From positions 1 through 64,000 of the forward strand of contig SZPM01000002.1 of NCBI GenBank assembly GCA_030263715.1: 64,000 nucleotides of DNA, in the 5' to 3' direction. The stretch comes from ATM1 sp003577165. GTDB lineage: Bacteria; Armatimonadota; Fimbriimonadia; Fimbriimonadales; ATM1. Below are positions 53,242 to 62,527 of the stretch, piece by piece. The translations under genes and the position numbers were made by a program. Position 1 is the first letter of the stretch. Each line of letters starts with the position of its first letter. The notes beneath the pieces were generated by a model. It had not been told where the DNA came from and did no database searches. It was given only the letters and a program-made list of their open reading frames with translations.

Positions 53242-54183
53242 GTGCACTTCGCCGCGGCCGCCTTCATGCTGGCCCTCGGCCAGACGAACGTCTTCCCCAC
53301 CGCGGAAGACAAACGAGAGATCGAAGAACTTCTCCGGTTCCAGCGTCAATATGGCGACGGAATCTGGCCGGGATTCGCGCGAGCCAATATTCCGATCCTC
53401 CTTTACGATGAACAATTCGAGTATCTGATCGGGCATCCGTCGCCTCCGGAAAGCTGGACTCGAATCGAAGTCGGATTCCTTCCCGGCAAAGACCTACATC
53501 GCCGCCCCCCCCACAAGCCGTCCGCCTTCACAGTGCGCGTCGGAGACGTCTGGTGCGCCAGTTTTGCCACATTCGACTACATGACGAAGCGCCTCCAATC
53601 CGGGCGCGAGTTGCACATCGCGGCGACCATCCACGAGATGTTCCACGCCTTTCAGGCGCAGACCGCTCCCGACCGATTCAAAAGCGCAATGGCCGTCTAC
53701 GCCTTCGAATCGAAGTACCCGGAGAGTGACTCAACGCTCTTGGAGGACTGGAAGAGAGAGGGCTCCCTGCTGGCGGACGCCCTCGCAACGGCCATGTCGG
53801 ACGAAACGCGCAGCGCCGTCGCCAACTTCCTCGCCTTTCGTTCGGAAAGAAGGAAGCGCGCCAAACTGGACAAAGACCTGATCGCGTATGAAACGCAGTT
53901 GGAGTGGCTCGAGGGCATGGGCAAATACGCGGAAGTCCGGATCATCGAACTCGCGAGCCTCGACACGAAAACTCCTCCGCTCTACGATTTGAGCGCGGCG
54001 ACGAGGCGCAGGATGTCCGACTCGTTTCAGTTGCGCTCGGGCTTGGCGATCGCGAAGGGCGACATCCGGTATTACCAAACCGGACTCGCGCAGGCACGCC
54101 TCCTCGACCGCCTCCTGCCCAAGTGGAAAGAGGTCGGTTTGCACAAGCTCTGGCTGGAAGAGTTGCTAGTGTCCATGCGCTGA
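53242..54183 (+). CDS. Putative zinc metallopeptidase (HEMFH)
   Basis: 313 aa with a GTG start and a hydrophobic N-terminus (MHFAAAAFMLALGQ) that is a plausible signal peptide. HExxH is present as H131-E132-x-x-H135 in ATIHEMFHAFQ; a glutamate in LEDWKREGSLLADAL about 40 residues later is a plausible third zinc ligand as in gluzincins. Flanking regions match no peptidase family I know. The RRM/NMO neighbours give no functional hint. Whether it is active or a substrate-binding relic cannot be said. Confidence 0.7.
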   Translation: MHFAAAAFMLALGQTNVFPTAEDKREIEELLRFQRQYGDGIWPGFARANIPILLYDEQFEYLIGHPSPPESWTRIEVGFLPGKDLHRRPPHKPSAFTVRVGDVWCASFATFDYMTKRLQSGRELHIAATIHEMFHAFQAQTAPDRFKSAMAVYAFESKYPESDSTLLEDWKREGSLLADALATAMSDETRSAVANFLAFRSERRKRAKLDKDLIAYETQLEWLEGMGKYAEVRIIELASLDTKTPPLYDLSAATRRRMSDSFQLRSGLAIAKGDIRYYQTGLAQARLLDRLLPKWKEVGLHKLWLEELLVSMR

Positions 54184-54377
54184 TTCAATGCTCGGCTAGC
54201 GCGAACGCCTCGGTTTGCGGCCAGCTGGCCGCTTAGGAGCACTCACAAGGCCCTCTGATGTCCGCACGCTAGCTGACATGGGATTCCGATCGGCTGCGCG
54301 CGCTCGGAAACCAACGGCCAGTGACCGGCGATGATCACTGGGCAACGGTGCGAGCTAGTTCCTTCGACTCGATGAGC

Positions 54378-55250
54378 CTAGGGTTCGTATGGGGCGTTCT
54401 CCTCGCGGATCGTGAACGTCCGTCCGGGTTCCTCGGGCGGCTCCATGCCAAGATAATCGCGGTATATACGGTCTCGATAATCGCCACCCAACTCGTTGAC
54501 TGCATCAATAAAGGCCTCATAGGTTCCGGGACCGCCCAAGGCGTCCCAAAACTCTCGACCAATCAGGACCACAGGATCCGCCTGCATGTTAAACCAGCGC
54601 CCGGGGATCCCCCACCTGTAATCGGTTCGTTCTCTGCCGTACGGGTTATAGGGAAGAGCGTAGTAAGCCCCCCCCACCTGTGTCGGATCCATTGCATACA
54701 GTTTCAGGATCTTCTCCTTGCTCACCTTCGTCTGGTCGCTGTTGGGTAACGGTGCTTTCAACTCAAAAGCCATACCCTTTTTCGCGTCAATCGACCACGC
54801 GTACACATCGCAAATCACTTCTGTGGGTATAGGTTCGCCCCCTCCGTCTAGCACGTACTTCAGCTCGACTTCCCAGTCGGGTCGAGTTCGCTCGTCCGTG
54901 GTTTCGCTCCGCCCGTGTTCCAACTTATTAAGAACCTCTTGGATTCGCTGCATGCGCTGCTGTCGAACCGTCCCCTTGATACGGTATCCGATCTCAGCAT
55001 TACCCATGACTTTGCGCGCAACTGCAGCCGCAATTCTCTCCCACACCTTCCCGAATGGCGTCACAAAGCGCCGCTCAAAGTGTGCCCCCTTGAAAATCTC
55101 ATCAGGAACTAGCGCAGCATAGATTGGCTTCTTGGCTCGATGCTCCTCCACGACGAAAGGGTCCCTTATCATGACTTTGTGCATCACCCGGGACATGAGG
55201 TCGCGAATGACTCCCTGAATCGCCGACTTTATTTCCTCCTTTGCCGCCAT
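54378..55250 (-). CDS. TdeIII-family type II restriction endonuclease
   Basis: 290 aa, the family's length. Family blocks: VEEHRAKKPIYAALVPDEIF near the N-terminus, HFERRFVTPFGKVWERIA, RPDWEVELKYVL and VVLIGREFWDALGG near the end. The PD-(D/E)xK core is visible as D in EVICDVYAW and AFELKAP (ExK). TdeIII itself recognises GGNCC; whether this one does cannot be read from sequence. The gene follows the methyltransferase with a 4-nt gap, forming a complete type II system. Confidence 0.9.
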   Translation of the reverse strand: MAAKEEIKSAIQGVIRDLMSRVMHKVMIRDPFVVEEHRAKKPIYAALVPDEIFKGAHFERRFVTPFGKVWERIAAAVARKVMGNAEIGYRIKGTVRQQRMQRIQEVLNKLEHGRSETTDERTRPDWEVELKYVLDGGGEPIPTEVICDVYAWSIDAKKGMAFELKAPLPNSDQTKVSKEKILKLYAMDPTQVGGAYYALPYNPYGRERTDYRWGIPGRWFNMQADPVVLIGREFWDALGGPGTYEAFIDAVNELGGDYRDRIYRDYLGMEPPEEPGRTFTIREENAPYEP

Positions 55251-55254
55251 CCGT

Positions 55255-56661
55255 CTACCTCTTCCGCCACACGAAGACCGACTCGAAGAAAGGCGTGCTG
55301 CGGCGTCCCGTCCTTCGGTTTACGTGTCGCTCGACTACACCCTCGACGTGAACATTGAGCATTTGAGCGATTCTCGGATAAAGATTGTGCTTGTCGCCCG
55401 CAACTATGATTAGCGGCCCCCCCTTTGGCATTCGGTCTAGGAATCGACCAAGTACTGCGGCAATGTCCTCCATGTACTGTTGCCGCGCCTTCAGACTTGA
55501 ACCGGCAACTGCGGCTCCTATTTCCTCCGACCTTCTGTCTTTTAACCCAAACAGATGATAAGCATACGCATGCTGCTCGTGGTAGTCGATCAATCCCACG
55601 TACGGGGGGCTCGTGAAGACTCCGTCGATCTTTGGGATGTCTTCCTGTCTGCTGTCACCATGGATGATTTTCAACGACGCATCGGTGCGAAACTTCTGAA
55701 ACTCAGCAACTCGCTTGATCGTGTCTTGGGAGTAACGGATCAAGAACTTAAAGGCATCCCTCGTGGGCTCGCAGATCCGCCGATGCTTGTAACAAAAGTA
55801 CGGCTCCGTTACAGGCTCCCTCGGGAAGTCAAGGTCGAAGTGGGTCGTCAATCGTGCGGATCGAGCCGACCGTGAAAGCAGTATCTTGAGGACATCTTCG
55901 CACGAATATCGCTGCGTGCAAATTACATGTCGGAAGGCGATAAGCTCCCGCAGCGCCTCGGGTGCGAACCATCTGCGCAGGTACTCGCTGTCTGGTTCCT
56001 CCGTCTCATGCGGCGTCTCTTCAAAGATGGGTAATGCATCACCTTCCTGCAACAGCGATCGTGTCCTCGCAAGTGCATCATGTACCTCTTGTCTCAGCAC
56101 GGTCGGATCGCAACTCGCCGTCTTGGCGTTCATCAATAGAACATTGAATGCGGAAATGTCGTATCCGATCGAACGGATTCCAAGCTCATTTGCCTGCACT
56201 AGCGTAGTGCCAGAACCGGCGAAGGGGTCCGCAACTATCATCCCGGGCGAGAAATACTTCCGCAAGAAAATCTCGACCAACTGAGGAATGAACTTGCCAA
56301 GATACGGGTGCAAGCGGTGGACATGCTTGGTCCTTTGCCGCTCTGGCAAGTCGCGCTCTCGCCAGTTGAGGTTCAGCTCCTGGAGGCATGTATCAGCGGT
56401 AACGGTGTCAAATTCAACGAACGGAGGTCCGCAGTACTCTGGACTGTAGGTCGATCCGTTCAGCGTAGCGACCGATGATTCCGCCCCCGCCTGGTCGCCG
56501 TTCGCTGACCCGTTTCGGCCGTGGCCTTGGGTCTCGGAATCGCTCTCAGGCTCTTCGAACAGCCTGAGGGTCATTCCTTCGCTGGCGTTCGACGGCTTAC
56601 TCGTGCGACCAGAACTACTCCGCATCGTGTTGGCTCTATCCTCCTCGTGCCTTTGTGACAC
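55255..56661 (-). CDS. Type II DNA methyltransferase of the TdeIII-like system
   Basis: 468 aa. Motif I DPFAGSGTT and motif IV TSPPY (VFTSPPYVGLIDYHE) are those of beta-type amino-methyltransferases; SPPY favours N4-cytosine. An N-terminal low-complexity stretch of about 75 residues precedes the core. It protects the site cut by the downstream endonuclease (55250-54378), in the same transcription unit. Its target base and sequence are not proven by sequence. Confidence 0.92.
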   Translation of the reverse strand: MSQRHEEDRANTMRSSSGRTSKPSNASEGMTLRLFEEPESDSETQGHGRNGSANGDQAGAESSVATLNGSTYSPEYCGPPFVEFDTVTADTCLQELNLNWRERDLPERQRTKHVHRLHPYLGKFIPQLVEIFLRKYFSPGMIVADPFAGSGTTLVQANELGIRSIGYDISAFNVLLMNAKTASCDPTVLRQEVHDALARTRSLLQEGDALPIFEETPHETEEPDSEYLRRWFAPEALRELIAFRHVICTQRYSCEDVLKILLSRSARSARLTTHFDLDFPREPVTEPYFCYKHRRICEPTRDAFKFLIRYSQDTIKRVAEFQKFRTDASLKIIHGDSRQEDIPKIDGVFTSPPYVGLIDYHEQHAYAYHLFGLKDRRSEEIGAAVAGSSLKARQQYMEDIAAVLGRFLDRMPKGGPLIIVAGDKHNLYPRIAQMLNVHVEGVVERHVNRRTGRRSTPFFESVFVWRKR

Positions 56662-56698
56662 TCAGCCAGACTACCCGGATGAAGCACGCGTGACTGGG

Positions 56699-56941
56699 TC
56701 ACAGTACGACCTTGGGCAGGCGAGTGCTCACTTCCCACGAGGTTGCCCAGGGTCCTAGCCGCGATTGGCGATCGGTCACGACCTCGAGGACACTACGCTG
56801 CTGCAGGACACACTTCGTGCAACCCACAACAGGCAACGTTGCGCCGACCTCTGTACATCCGTCAAGCGCGGACACCCACGCAACCGCCGACTCCGAACCC
56901 CGCTGAATGTCGATCAGGACATCCGTGTCGACGATTCGCAA
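56699..56941 (-). pseudogene. Truncated VapC-like PIN-domain toxin
   Basis: Beginning at a TTG at 56939-56941, immediately after the antitoxin stop, the frame reads RIVDTDVLIDIQRGSESAV, the PIN-domain N-terminus with its first acidic residues. After about 50 residues the family likeness fades and it stops at 80 residues, where VapC has about 130 and two more acidic sites. A frameshift or truncation is likely. The methyltransferase gene starts only 38 nt further on, so the toxin may have been cut when the restriction system arrived. Confidence 0.65.
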
Positions 56942-56943
56942 TC

Positions 56944-57201
56944 TCAGGCCCTCCTGCGCTCAGCTTTCCGGCGCAGACGGCGGGCATGCGCTACCGAATC
57001 CGTGATGTCCCCACGACTGCCGATGACTCCCTCCCGCTTCCAGACCGCAACCGCCTCCGCGCCAGTGATCGTACGAGCCGGCATTCTGGCTGACCTTTCG
57101 AGGAGTTCTGCCGCGTACTCCTCGACCTTCAGCCCGAGTTCTTCAGCCCGCGCTCGGAGGCGAGCCTGTGTCTCTTTGGAGAGGTTCACGTGCAGATCCA
57201 C
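56944..57201 (-). CDS. VapB-type antitoxin
   Basis: 85 aa from GTG 57199-57201. An RHH-like N-terminus (VDLHVNLSKETQARLRARAE) is followed by ELGLKVEEYAAELLE and a basic C-terminus (RRLRRKAERRRA) that normally wraps the toxin. The longer open frame to 57465 has no family likeness. Adjacent, 2 nt away, is the truncated VapC, so the locus probably no longer kills. The antitoxin alone could still bind its operator. Confidence 0.72.
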   Translation of the reverse strand: MDLHVNLSKETQARLRARAEELGLKVEEYAAELLERSARMPARTITGAEAVAVWKREGVIGSRGDITDSVAHARRLRRKAERRRA

Positions 57202-57255
57202 GCCCCATATTGTACTTCCGAGGCCAGTTCGCCCCCACCGTCCATAATCCGCCCC

Positions 57256-57876
57256 ATGCAAGTCGCCAACCGGCCCGATCATCCCCTCGAAGACGCCGCC
57301 TGCAAGGAGGCCACCGGCAAGACCATCGCCCAGTGGTTCGCGGAACTCGACGCCTTCGGAGCCCTCGACAAGGGACGCCGCGAATCCGTCAACCACCTCT
57401 ACTCTTCCATCCCCGGCACCGACGTCTGGTGGCCCACCACCCTCGCCGTCGAATACGAAAAGCACAAAGGCATCACCAAGAAGGACGGCCTCCCGGAGGG
57501 CTACACGATCTGCTGCACGAAGACCATCGCCGCGCCGGTCGAAAAGACCTACGCCGCCTGGACCGACTCCAAGGGATTCGCTTCGTTCTTCTGCGCGAGC
57601 GGAAAGCAGGACGCGAAGGAGGGCGGGCAGTTGTCATGCGGATGCGGCTGCAAAGGCGCGTTCTCGCGCGTCCGCCCAAACAAGGACCTCCGCATGACCT
57701 GGGAGCACCCTGGCGCGAGCGCGCCCATGACACTCGACGTGCAGTTCCAGGACAACAAAGGCAAGACGCTGATGAACGTCATGACCTCGCGCATCCAAAC
57801 GCGCGCCGAGGCCGACGGCCTGCGCAACGCCTGGACCGACGCCCTCAACCGCCTGAAAGCCCTGGTGGAATCTTAA
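57256..57876 (+). CDS. SRPBCC (AHSA1-like) domain protein
   Basis: 206 aa from ATG 57256. Residues 15-70 resemble the DUF4287-type helical region (KTIAQWFAELDAFGALDKGR, NHLYS-like). Residues 90-206 read as a START/SRPBCC domain with CCTKTIAAPVEKTYAAWTDS and a C-terminal helix (AWTDALNRLKALVES). A run CGCGCKGA near 135 is unusual. Such proteins bind hydrophobic ligands; the ligand is unknown. Divergent from the antitoxin gene. Confidence 0.85.
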   Translation: MQVANRPDHPLEDAACKEATGKTIAQWFAELDAFGALDKGRRESVNHLYSSIPGTDVWWPTTLAVEYEKHKGITKKDGLPEGYTICCTKTIAAPVEKTYAAWTDSKGFASFFCASGKQDAKEGGQLSCGCGCKGAFSRVRPNKDLRMTWEHPGASAPMTLDVQFQDNKGKTLMNVMTSRIQTRAEADGLRNAWTDALNRLKALVES

Positions 57877-58108
57877 GCCCTCAGTCCCCTGCCGAAGCTG
57901 CGCAACCTTGTCCCGTCGGGTGAGTCACGGTCCTCTTAGCTCCCCGGCGCGCGATCTCGCTGTGCCTCGTTGCCCGCAGAACGCACCTTAGCGCCCAGGC
58001 TGAGGTCGGTTTATGCGTGCGCGGACGGCGGCAAAGTGAAGGGAAGGATGCCACCCCCCCGCAACGCCTCACATTCATGCCTCACCCTTTGTCGCAGGGA
58101 CGGTGAAG

Positions 58109-58450
58109 TCAGCCCTCAGGAACTAGCCCACAGTCCATCCCGTCGTAAGATTCGACGCCGAATCGATTCGCCAGCGCTTCGAGTTCTTCATTGCGCTTCG
58201 AAAGCGTGAGCGGTGTGTGCACCTCGACTTTCTCCACATGTAGAATTGCGTCACCGTCTTCGCTGTCCGTATCCTCCAGTCGAACAACCCGATAGCCTTG
58301 GGCGACAAGATGATCAGCAAGCCTTCCCAATTTCTCTTTGCTGGGATCGAGAAAGAAGTATCCCCATAGCATGGGACCGTCCACTTTGTTTCCCCAAGTG
58401 GATCTCATGCCAAGGAACAAGTCTCGCAAGCCGGTCAAACTAAACGGCAT
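58109..58450 (-). CDS. RraB (ribonuclease E inhibitor B) domain protein
   Basis: 113 aa. The RraB fold is recognisable in GYFFLDPSKEKLGRLADHLV and ILHVEKVEVHTPLTLSKRNE, ending in DGMDCG. The AAGGAGG upstream supports the ATG at 58450. RraB binds RNase E and slows mRNA decay in Proteobacteria; homologues elsewhere are of uncertain target. No RNase E gene is near. The 232 nt between this gene and 57876 hold nothing I can identify. Confidence 0.85.
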   Translation of the reverse strand: MPFSLTGLRDLFLGMRSTWGNKVDGPMLWGYFFLDPSKEKLGRLADHLVAQGYRVVRLEDTDSEDGDAILHVEKVEVHTPLTLSKRNEELEALANRFGVESYDGMDCGLVPEG

Positions 58451-58668
58451 TCCTTTCCTCCTTCGATGTAGTCTCCAAAGGTACTGTCGCCAGTTCTGCG
58501 GTCGGGCAGCCCCCGCCCAATAATTTGTACCTCACCCCGAAAGTCCCCTCTCCCTACCCCATCGAAAGACCGCCTCCGTGCCTTGACGATCCCGGCTGAG
58601 ATGGCCTAAGAGGCATGACCCGCCGCAAGACAGCCTCCGACGCCCCGCACGCCCCCCGGCGACTCGTT

Positions 58669-58700
58669 CCTCCCCCGGGCCGCGGAGCGACTGGGGGAGG
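58669..58700. other. GC-rich hairpin in the intergenic region 58451-58737
   Basis: An 8-bp stem (58669-58676 with 58693-58700) with a 16-nt loop is the only strong structure in this 287-nt interval. Its sequence is simple (C runs with G runs), so it might be a repeat shared with other intergenic regions or a terminator. The interval contains no supported gene. Confidence 0.3.
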
Positions 58701-58737
58701 GGGGTTGCGGGAGTGGACCAGTCAGCCTGGATGCACT

Positions 58738-59025
58738 CTACGAGCCTATAGTGGCAATCACGTATTCCACTCCCCCTTTCTTGCACCACATTTCAGTCGC
58801 CTTCCGTTTTCGCTTCACGTCGTCCGAATCAATCCGGCTGGGGTCCTTCACTTCGATGAGTGCCCTTCTGCCATCCGAATACTCCACCAGGAAGTCCGGG
58901 CAATTCCGCATCCCTTGCGCCTGCCCGTTGCCCCAAGAAACCGGATCACAAGCCAAGTCGGCTGCTCCGGAGCTAAGGGCTCCAGTCGGAGCCAGAGTAC
59001 GGACTACCCCTTCGCAAATGACCAC
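58738..59025 (-). CDS. TnsA-like nuclease domain protein (short)
   Basis: 95 aa. A PD-(D/E)xK core is visible as CPDFLVEYSDGRRALIEVKD, followed by KRKRKATEMWCKKGGVEYVI, typical of TnsA-like and related nucleases. The first 30 residues overlap the 3' end of the DUF45 gene in another frame and resemble nothing, so the start may lie later. No transposon partner (TnsB) is visible. It may be a nuclease of the type I restriction locus or a remnant of a longer protein. Confidence 0.6.
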   Translation of the reverse strand: MVICEGVVRTLAPTGALSSGAADLACDPVSWGNGQAQGMRNCPDFLVEYSDGRRALIEVKDPSRIDSDDVKRKRKATEMWCKKGGVEYVIATIGS

Positions 59026-59299
59026 GCAGAAGCGCCTTGAACAGTTTGCCGTGGTTGGGGACCTTGAGGTGAAGCAATTCGTGCACGATGGTCTCTGTTC
59101 GCACGCGTGCAGGCTGCGAAAGCAGAGCGATATCGAAAGATAAGCGACCGTTGGTCGAACAACTTGCCCACTTATTTCTCATCGGCCGGATATGGATTTC
59201 GCGAAACTCAACTCCGATTCGGTTGGCCCAGGCTGCAACTTCCGACCTGAAGATTGCCTTCGGAACGATTTCCTCGAGTGGCGGCCTCACCTCATGCAT
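58973..59299 (-). CDS. DUF45 (M48/SprT-like) metallopeptidase next to HsdR
   Basis: 108 aa. The zinc motif HELLHLKVPNH, with H-E-x2-H and a third His, is intact, preceded by NKWASCSTNGRLSFDIALLS. Proteins of this kind are commonly encoded just downstream of hsdR in type I loci and may process or regulate it. The tail after LFKALLRGHL ends early (RRGSPYSGSDWSP) and looks frame-shifted relative to the family. It overlaps hsdR by 8 nt and the nuclease gene by 53 nt. Confidence 0.8.
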   Translation of the reverse strand: MHEVRPPLEEIVPKAIFRSEVAAWANRIGVEFREIHIRPMRNKWASCSTNGRLSFDIALLSQPARVRTETIVHELLHLKVPNHGKLFKALLRGHLRRGSPYSGSDWSP

Positions 59300-62186
59300 C
59301 GGTTGCCCGCTCTCCCACGCGGATTATTTGGTCCACTACGGTTTTCACTTCGTCAGTCTTGAGTCCACCTTGCAATAGCATAGCGTAGAGTCGTGTGCGC
59401 GCCTGTTGATATTGCGCCGTACTGGTGCGCCAGTGTGGGGATTCCTGGAAGACTTTATCCACATTCAGTGCCAAATCCTTGGCTGTTGGAATCCCCAGCC
59501 GCTGCAGCTCCCAGAACACCGCAAATGCGAGCCTGCCCAAGCCTTCTTCCTTGCTCGCTTTGCGCGCGCGCATGATGTCGCGGAAGAGTTCGCGAAGCTG
59601 TTTCAGCGCTTCCTCAGTTTCGATTTGGCGCTGCTGGAACCGCTCCACGACTACTTGTGCCAGTTCGCCGATCGAGCCAAGATAGGGCTCGGTCGCTTCG
59701 TGTAATCGAACTTCCTCTTCTATGGTCTTGACTAAGTTGAAGACCTTGATGATGTCGGGCTTCGAACTCCCTGACAGTTGGTCAAGGGCGTTCTCATCCA
59801 GTGGCACGACCTCCAGCGGAGGGCTAATCTCCCCTGCTTCGGTGTGCTTGTGAACAAGGTCAATGGTCTTTCGTAGAAGTTCCCTGTCGGTCGGCGTTCC
59901 GGGATCATAGGCTTCCTTAACAATGAGATAGACACGAATCAACTCATCGTATTCCGCAAGGAACGGCCGAAGAAACGCAGAAGGCGCGAGAATCTCGAAG
60001 ACATCCTGCAATCGGTAGATGTATTGGTAGAACTCGGTACGGTTATCTTCGTCGAGAAAGTAATCAAGGATTGCTTCCACTTCCTTGTCGCCTTTGAGTC
60101 CGGCGCATAGAGAAAGGTATCGGTCACGGCCCAATTGCATTTCGGAAGCGAAGAGCTCTTCCAGAACGCCGATGTCGTCTATGACTCCGCTGACGTCCGC
60201 AGAGTCGAAGGCGAGGGCTTTCTCCAAGTTTTCGAATATGCCGACGAAGTCGAGCACCAGCCCACACGTTTTGCGTTTATGCTCATCCACAAAGGGCCGA
60301 TTGATGCGCGCGATGGTTTGCAGGAGCACGTGGTCGCGCATTGGCTTATCCAGATACATACAATAGAGAATCTCTGCGTCGTACCCCGTCAAGAGTTTCT
60401 CGGTAACGATGAGAATCTTCGGCAACGCGTCGGGCTTGCGAAATTCCTTCCGAATCTGCTTCTCGCGCTCTTCCGAAATATGGAAACGCTTCATCAGTTC
60501 CGAATCGCTGTTCGAGTCGCTATACACTACCTCCGACCACTCGCTCGGCAGGTGCTCGTCAAGCGCGACCTTATAATGGGCGCACGCTTCCCGATCCACG
60601 GCGACCAGGAACGCTTTGTAGCCCATTGGATCCACGTTCAACGTGAAGTGCTCCCCAACGAACGCCGCGACTCTCTCGATACGCTCCGGCTTCTTCAACA
60701 TCGTGCGCAGCGTTACGGCTCTTTCCAGTACGCGGTCTATCTGCTGCATGTCGACCGCGACCCCCTGGATGACGACCATGTCCAGGAACTCGCGTTCGAG
60801 GGTTTCACGGTCCACTCGCAAATCGTTGGGCGCCAGCGTGTAGTGTAGTGGAACCGTCGTACCGTCTTCAATGGACTCGCGAATGCTGTATTTGTCGAGA
60901 TATCCCTTCTCGTCGTCTGTGCCGAAGGTTTTGAACGTGCCCTTTCCGTATGCGGTTTTGTCTATGGGCGTGCCGGTGAAGCCGAGAAATGTAGCGTTGG
61001 GAAACGCTCCCATCAGGTAACTGCCCAAGGTTCCGCCCATCGTGCGGTGTGCTTCATCTATGAGGACGACAATGTTGCTACGCGCACTCATGTTAGCCGG
61101 CATCTCATCGAAGCGATGGATCATTGTAAGGATGATGCCGCGCTCGTCTGACTCCAACATCCCCTGCAAATGCCTAATGCCCTCCCCGATCTTGTAAAAA
61201 CAACCTATGGCGTCTAAGTTCTTAGAAAGTTGATCGAGCAATTCCAGGCGGTCCACGATGAGGAGCACGGTGGGGTTTTCGAAAGCGGGCTCCTCTGTGA
61301 GCCGCTTGGCTATCACCATCATGGTATGGGTCTTGCCGGAGCCTTGCGTATGCCAGATAAGACCACGAGTCTTCTGCTCGCGCGCACGGCCGATGCTTCT
61401 CTCCGCTGCCCGCATTTGGTGCGGCGCGAGGACGATCTTTGACAGTTCGTCCTCTTTCCTTACGAACTTCACGTAGTCGTTAAGCACACGAACTGTTCTC
61501 GGTGGCGCGAGGAAGTGCTTGACGAGCGTCTCGTAGTCTCCAGCGGTCTCGTCCTTCCAGTTCAGCCGCGCCCTCGCCGAGAGGTTCCACGTGGGGCCAT
61601 ATAAGAATCGGATGAGATGAGTCGCCGCATAAACCTGGGTCAACGCGACGAATTCGGGCGATTCGCGATGATAGCGCTCTATCTGGTCGAGCGCCATGCT
61701 CATTGCGTCCTGAACGTGTGGCGCTTTCGCTTCGGTTAAGAGAACCGGAATGCCGTTGACGAAGAGCGTGATGTCGAACCGGTTCGGCTGGCCCCCTCCG
61801 TTGTCGAATCGAAGTTCCTGAGTGATGTGAAACACGTTGTTGCTCGGGTCGTACACGTCCAGCAGCGTGACGTTTCGCTCCCTCTTCGCGTCGGGATCGA
61901 ACATGGTCTTCTGTCCACGAAGATAGAGCCACGCGTCCTGGTTGCCTTCAATGTTCGGGCGTACCCGCTCGAGCCGCGCGGCCAAGTTCTCCGCCATTTC
62001 GTCGGTAAGCCAACCGGGATTCATCGCGCAAGCCTGCTGCTTGAAGATTTCGTAAAGAAGCAGGCCGTTCTCGCCGCACCGAAGTTCAGACGCCTTGGCG
62101 GGCTCGAGATACGTCCACCCGACCTCTTGCGCGTACTCTATGAAAGGGCGTTGAACCGAGCCGCCTTCCGAGCCGATTGGCATCAA
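59292..62186 (-). CDS. hsdR: Type I restriction enzyme R subunit
   Basis: 964 aa, full length. N-terminal nuclease region with E-x-K in FVNGIPVLLTEAKAPHVQDA, an SF2 motor with Walker A IWHTQGSGKTHTM (about residue 285) and the DEAHR box, and a C-terminal HsdR_C region. It translocates DNA and cuts when the HsdM/HsdS methylase-specificity complex finds unmodified sites. hsdM and hsdS are not in this window; they may lie beyond the right edge. Its ATG overlaps the HepT stop (62183-62186). Confidence 0.95.
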   Translation of the reverse strand: MMPIGSEGGSVQRPFIEYAQEVGWTYLEPAKASELRCGENGLLLYEIFKQQACAMNPGWLTDEMAENLAARLERVRPNIEGNQDAWLYLRGQKTMFDPDAKRERNVTLLDVYDPSNNVFHITQELRFDNGGGQPNRFDITLFVNGIPVLLTEAKAPHVQDAMSMALDQIERYHRESPEFVALTQVYAATHLIRFLYGPTWNLSARARLNWKDETAGDYETLVKHFLAPPRTVRVLNDYVKFVRKEDELSKIVLAPHQMRAAERSIGRAREQKTRGLIWHTQGSGKTHTMMVIAKRLTEEPAFENPTVLLIVDRLELLDQLSKNLDAIGCFYKIGEGIRHLQGMLESDERGIILTMIHRFDEMPANMSARSNIVVLIDEAHRTMGGTLGSYLMGAFPNATFLGFTGTPIDKTAYGKGTFKTFGTDDEKGYLDKYSIRESIEDGTTVPLHYTLAPNDLRVDRETLEREFLDMVVIQGVAVDMQQIDRVLERAVTLRTMLKKPERIERVAAFVGEHFTLNVDPMGYKAFLVAVDREACAHYKVALDEHLPSEWSEVVYSDSNSDSELMKRFHISEEREKQIRKEFRKPDALPKILIVTEKLLTGYDAEILYCMYLDKPMRDHVLLQTIARINRPFVDEHKRKTCGLVLDFVGIFENLEKALAFDSADVSGVIDDIGVLEELFASEMQLGRDRYLSLCAGLKGDKEVEAILDYFLDEDNRTEFYQYIYRLQDVFEILAPSAFLRPFLAEYDELIRVYLIVKEAYDPGTPTDRELLRKTIDLVHKHTEAGEISPPLEVVPLDENALDQLSGSSKPDIIKVFNLVKTIEEEVRLHEATEPYLGSIGELAQVVVERFQQRQIETEEALKQLRELFRDIMRARKASKEEGLGRLAFAVFWELQRLGIPTAKDLALNVDKVFQESPHWRTSTAQYQQARTRLYAMLLQGGLKTDEVKTVVDQIIRVGERATDA

Positions 62187-62527
62187 TCCGGCCCCTTCAT
62201 AAGATGCTGCAGTTGCTCAACCGTGGTCGGCAACTCTTCGTGTATCAATGCCCAGACACGTCTATCGTCCACACTTCCATACCCGTGAGCGAGAAGGTTT
62301 CTGAAGCCGACGAGCCTTCGAGACTCTGCAAGGGCATTGAACAGATCGCGGTCTACCTGCCGTAATTGTGTGATTGCTTCTCCAACGACGAACAGTTGCC
62401 TCTCTACCGCTGAACGAAGAAACAGATCCGACAAGTAGTCGGCTTCGGTCTTGCCCTCGATGAATTGATTCACGGCCTCCGCTGCCTGCAGCGCGTCGAG
62501 AACCAACTTCTTTGCTTCAGGCAGCAA
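62183..62527 (-). CDS. HepT-type RNase toxin (DUF86)
   Basis: 114 aa from a TTG at 62525-62527. The RX4HXY motif of HEPN RNases is present as RNLLAHGYG near residue 80, with the family helix FVVGEAITQLRQVD before it. HepT cleaves RNA and is AMPylated by MntA on the tyrosine. The frame is open upstream, but MntA coupling supports the later start. It overlaps mntA by 11 nt and hsdR by 4 nt, so toxin, antitoxin and hsdR are transcribed together. Confidence 0.88.
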   Translation of the reverse strand: MLPEAKKLVLDALQAAEAVNQFIEGKTEADYLSDLFLRSAVERQLFVVGEAITQLRQVDRDLFNALAESRRLVGFRNLLAHGYGSVDDRRVWALIHEELPTTVEQLQHLMKGPD

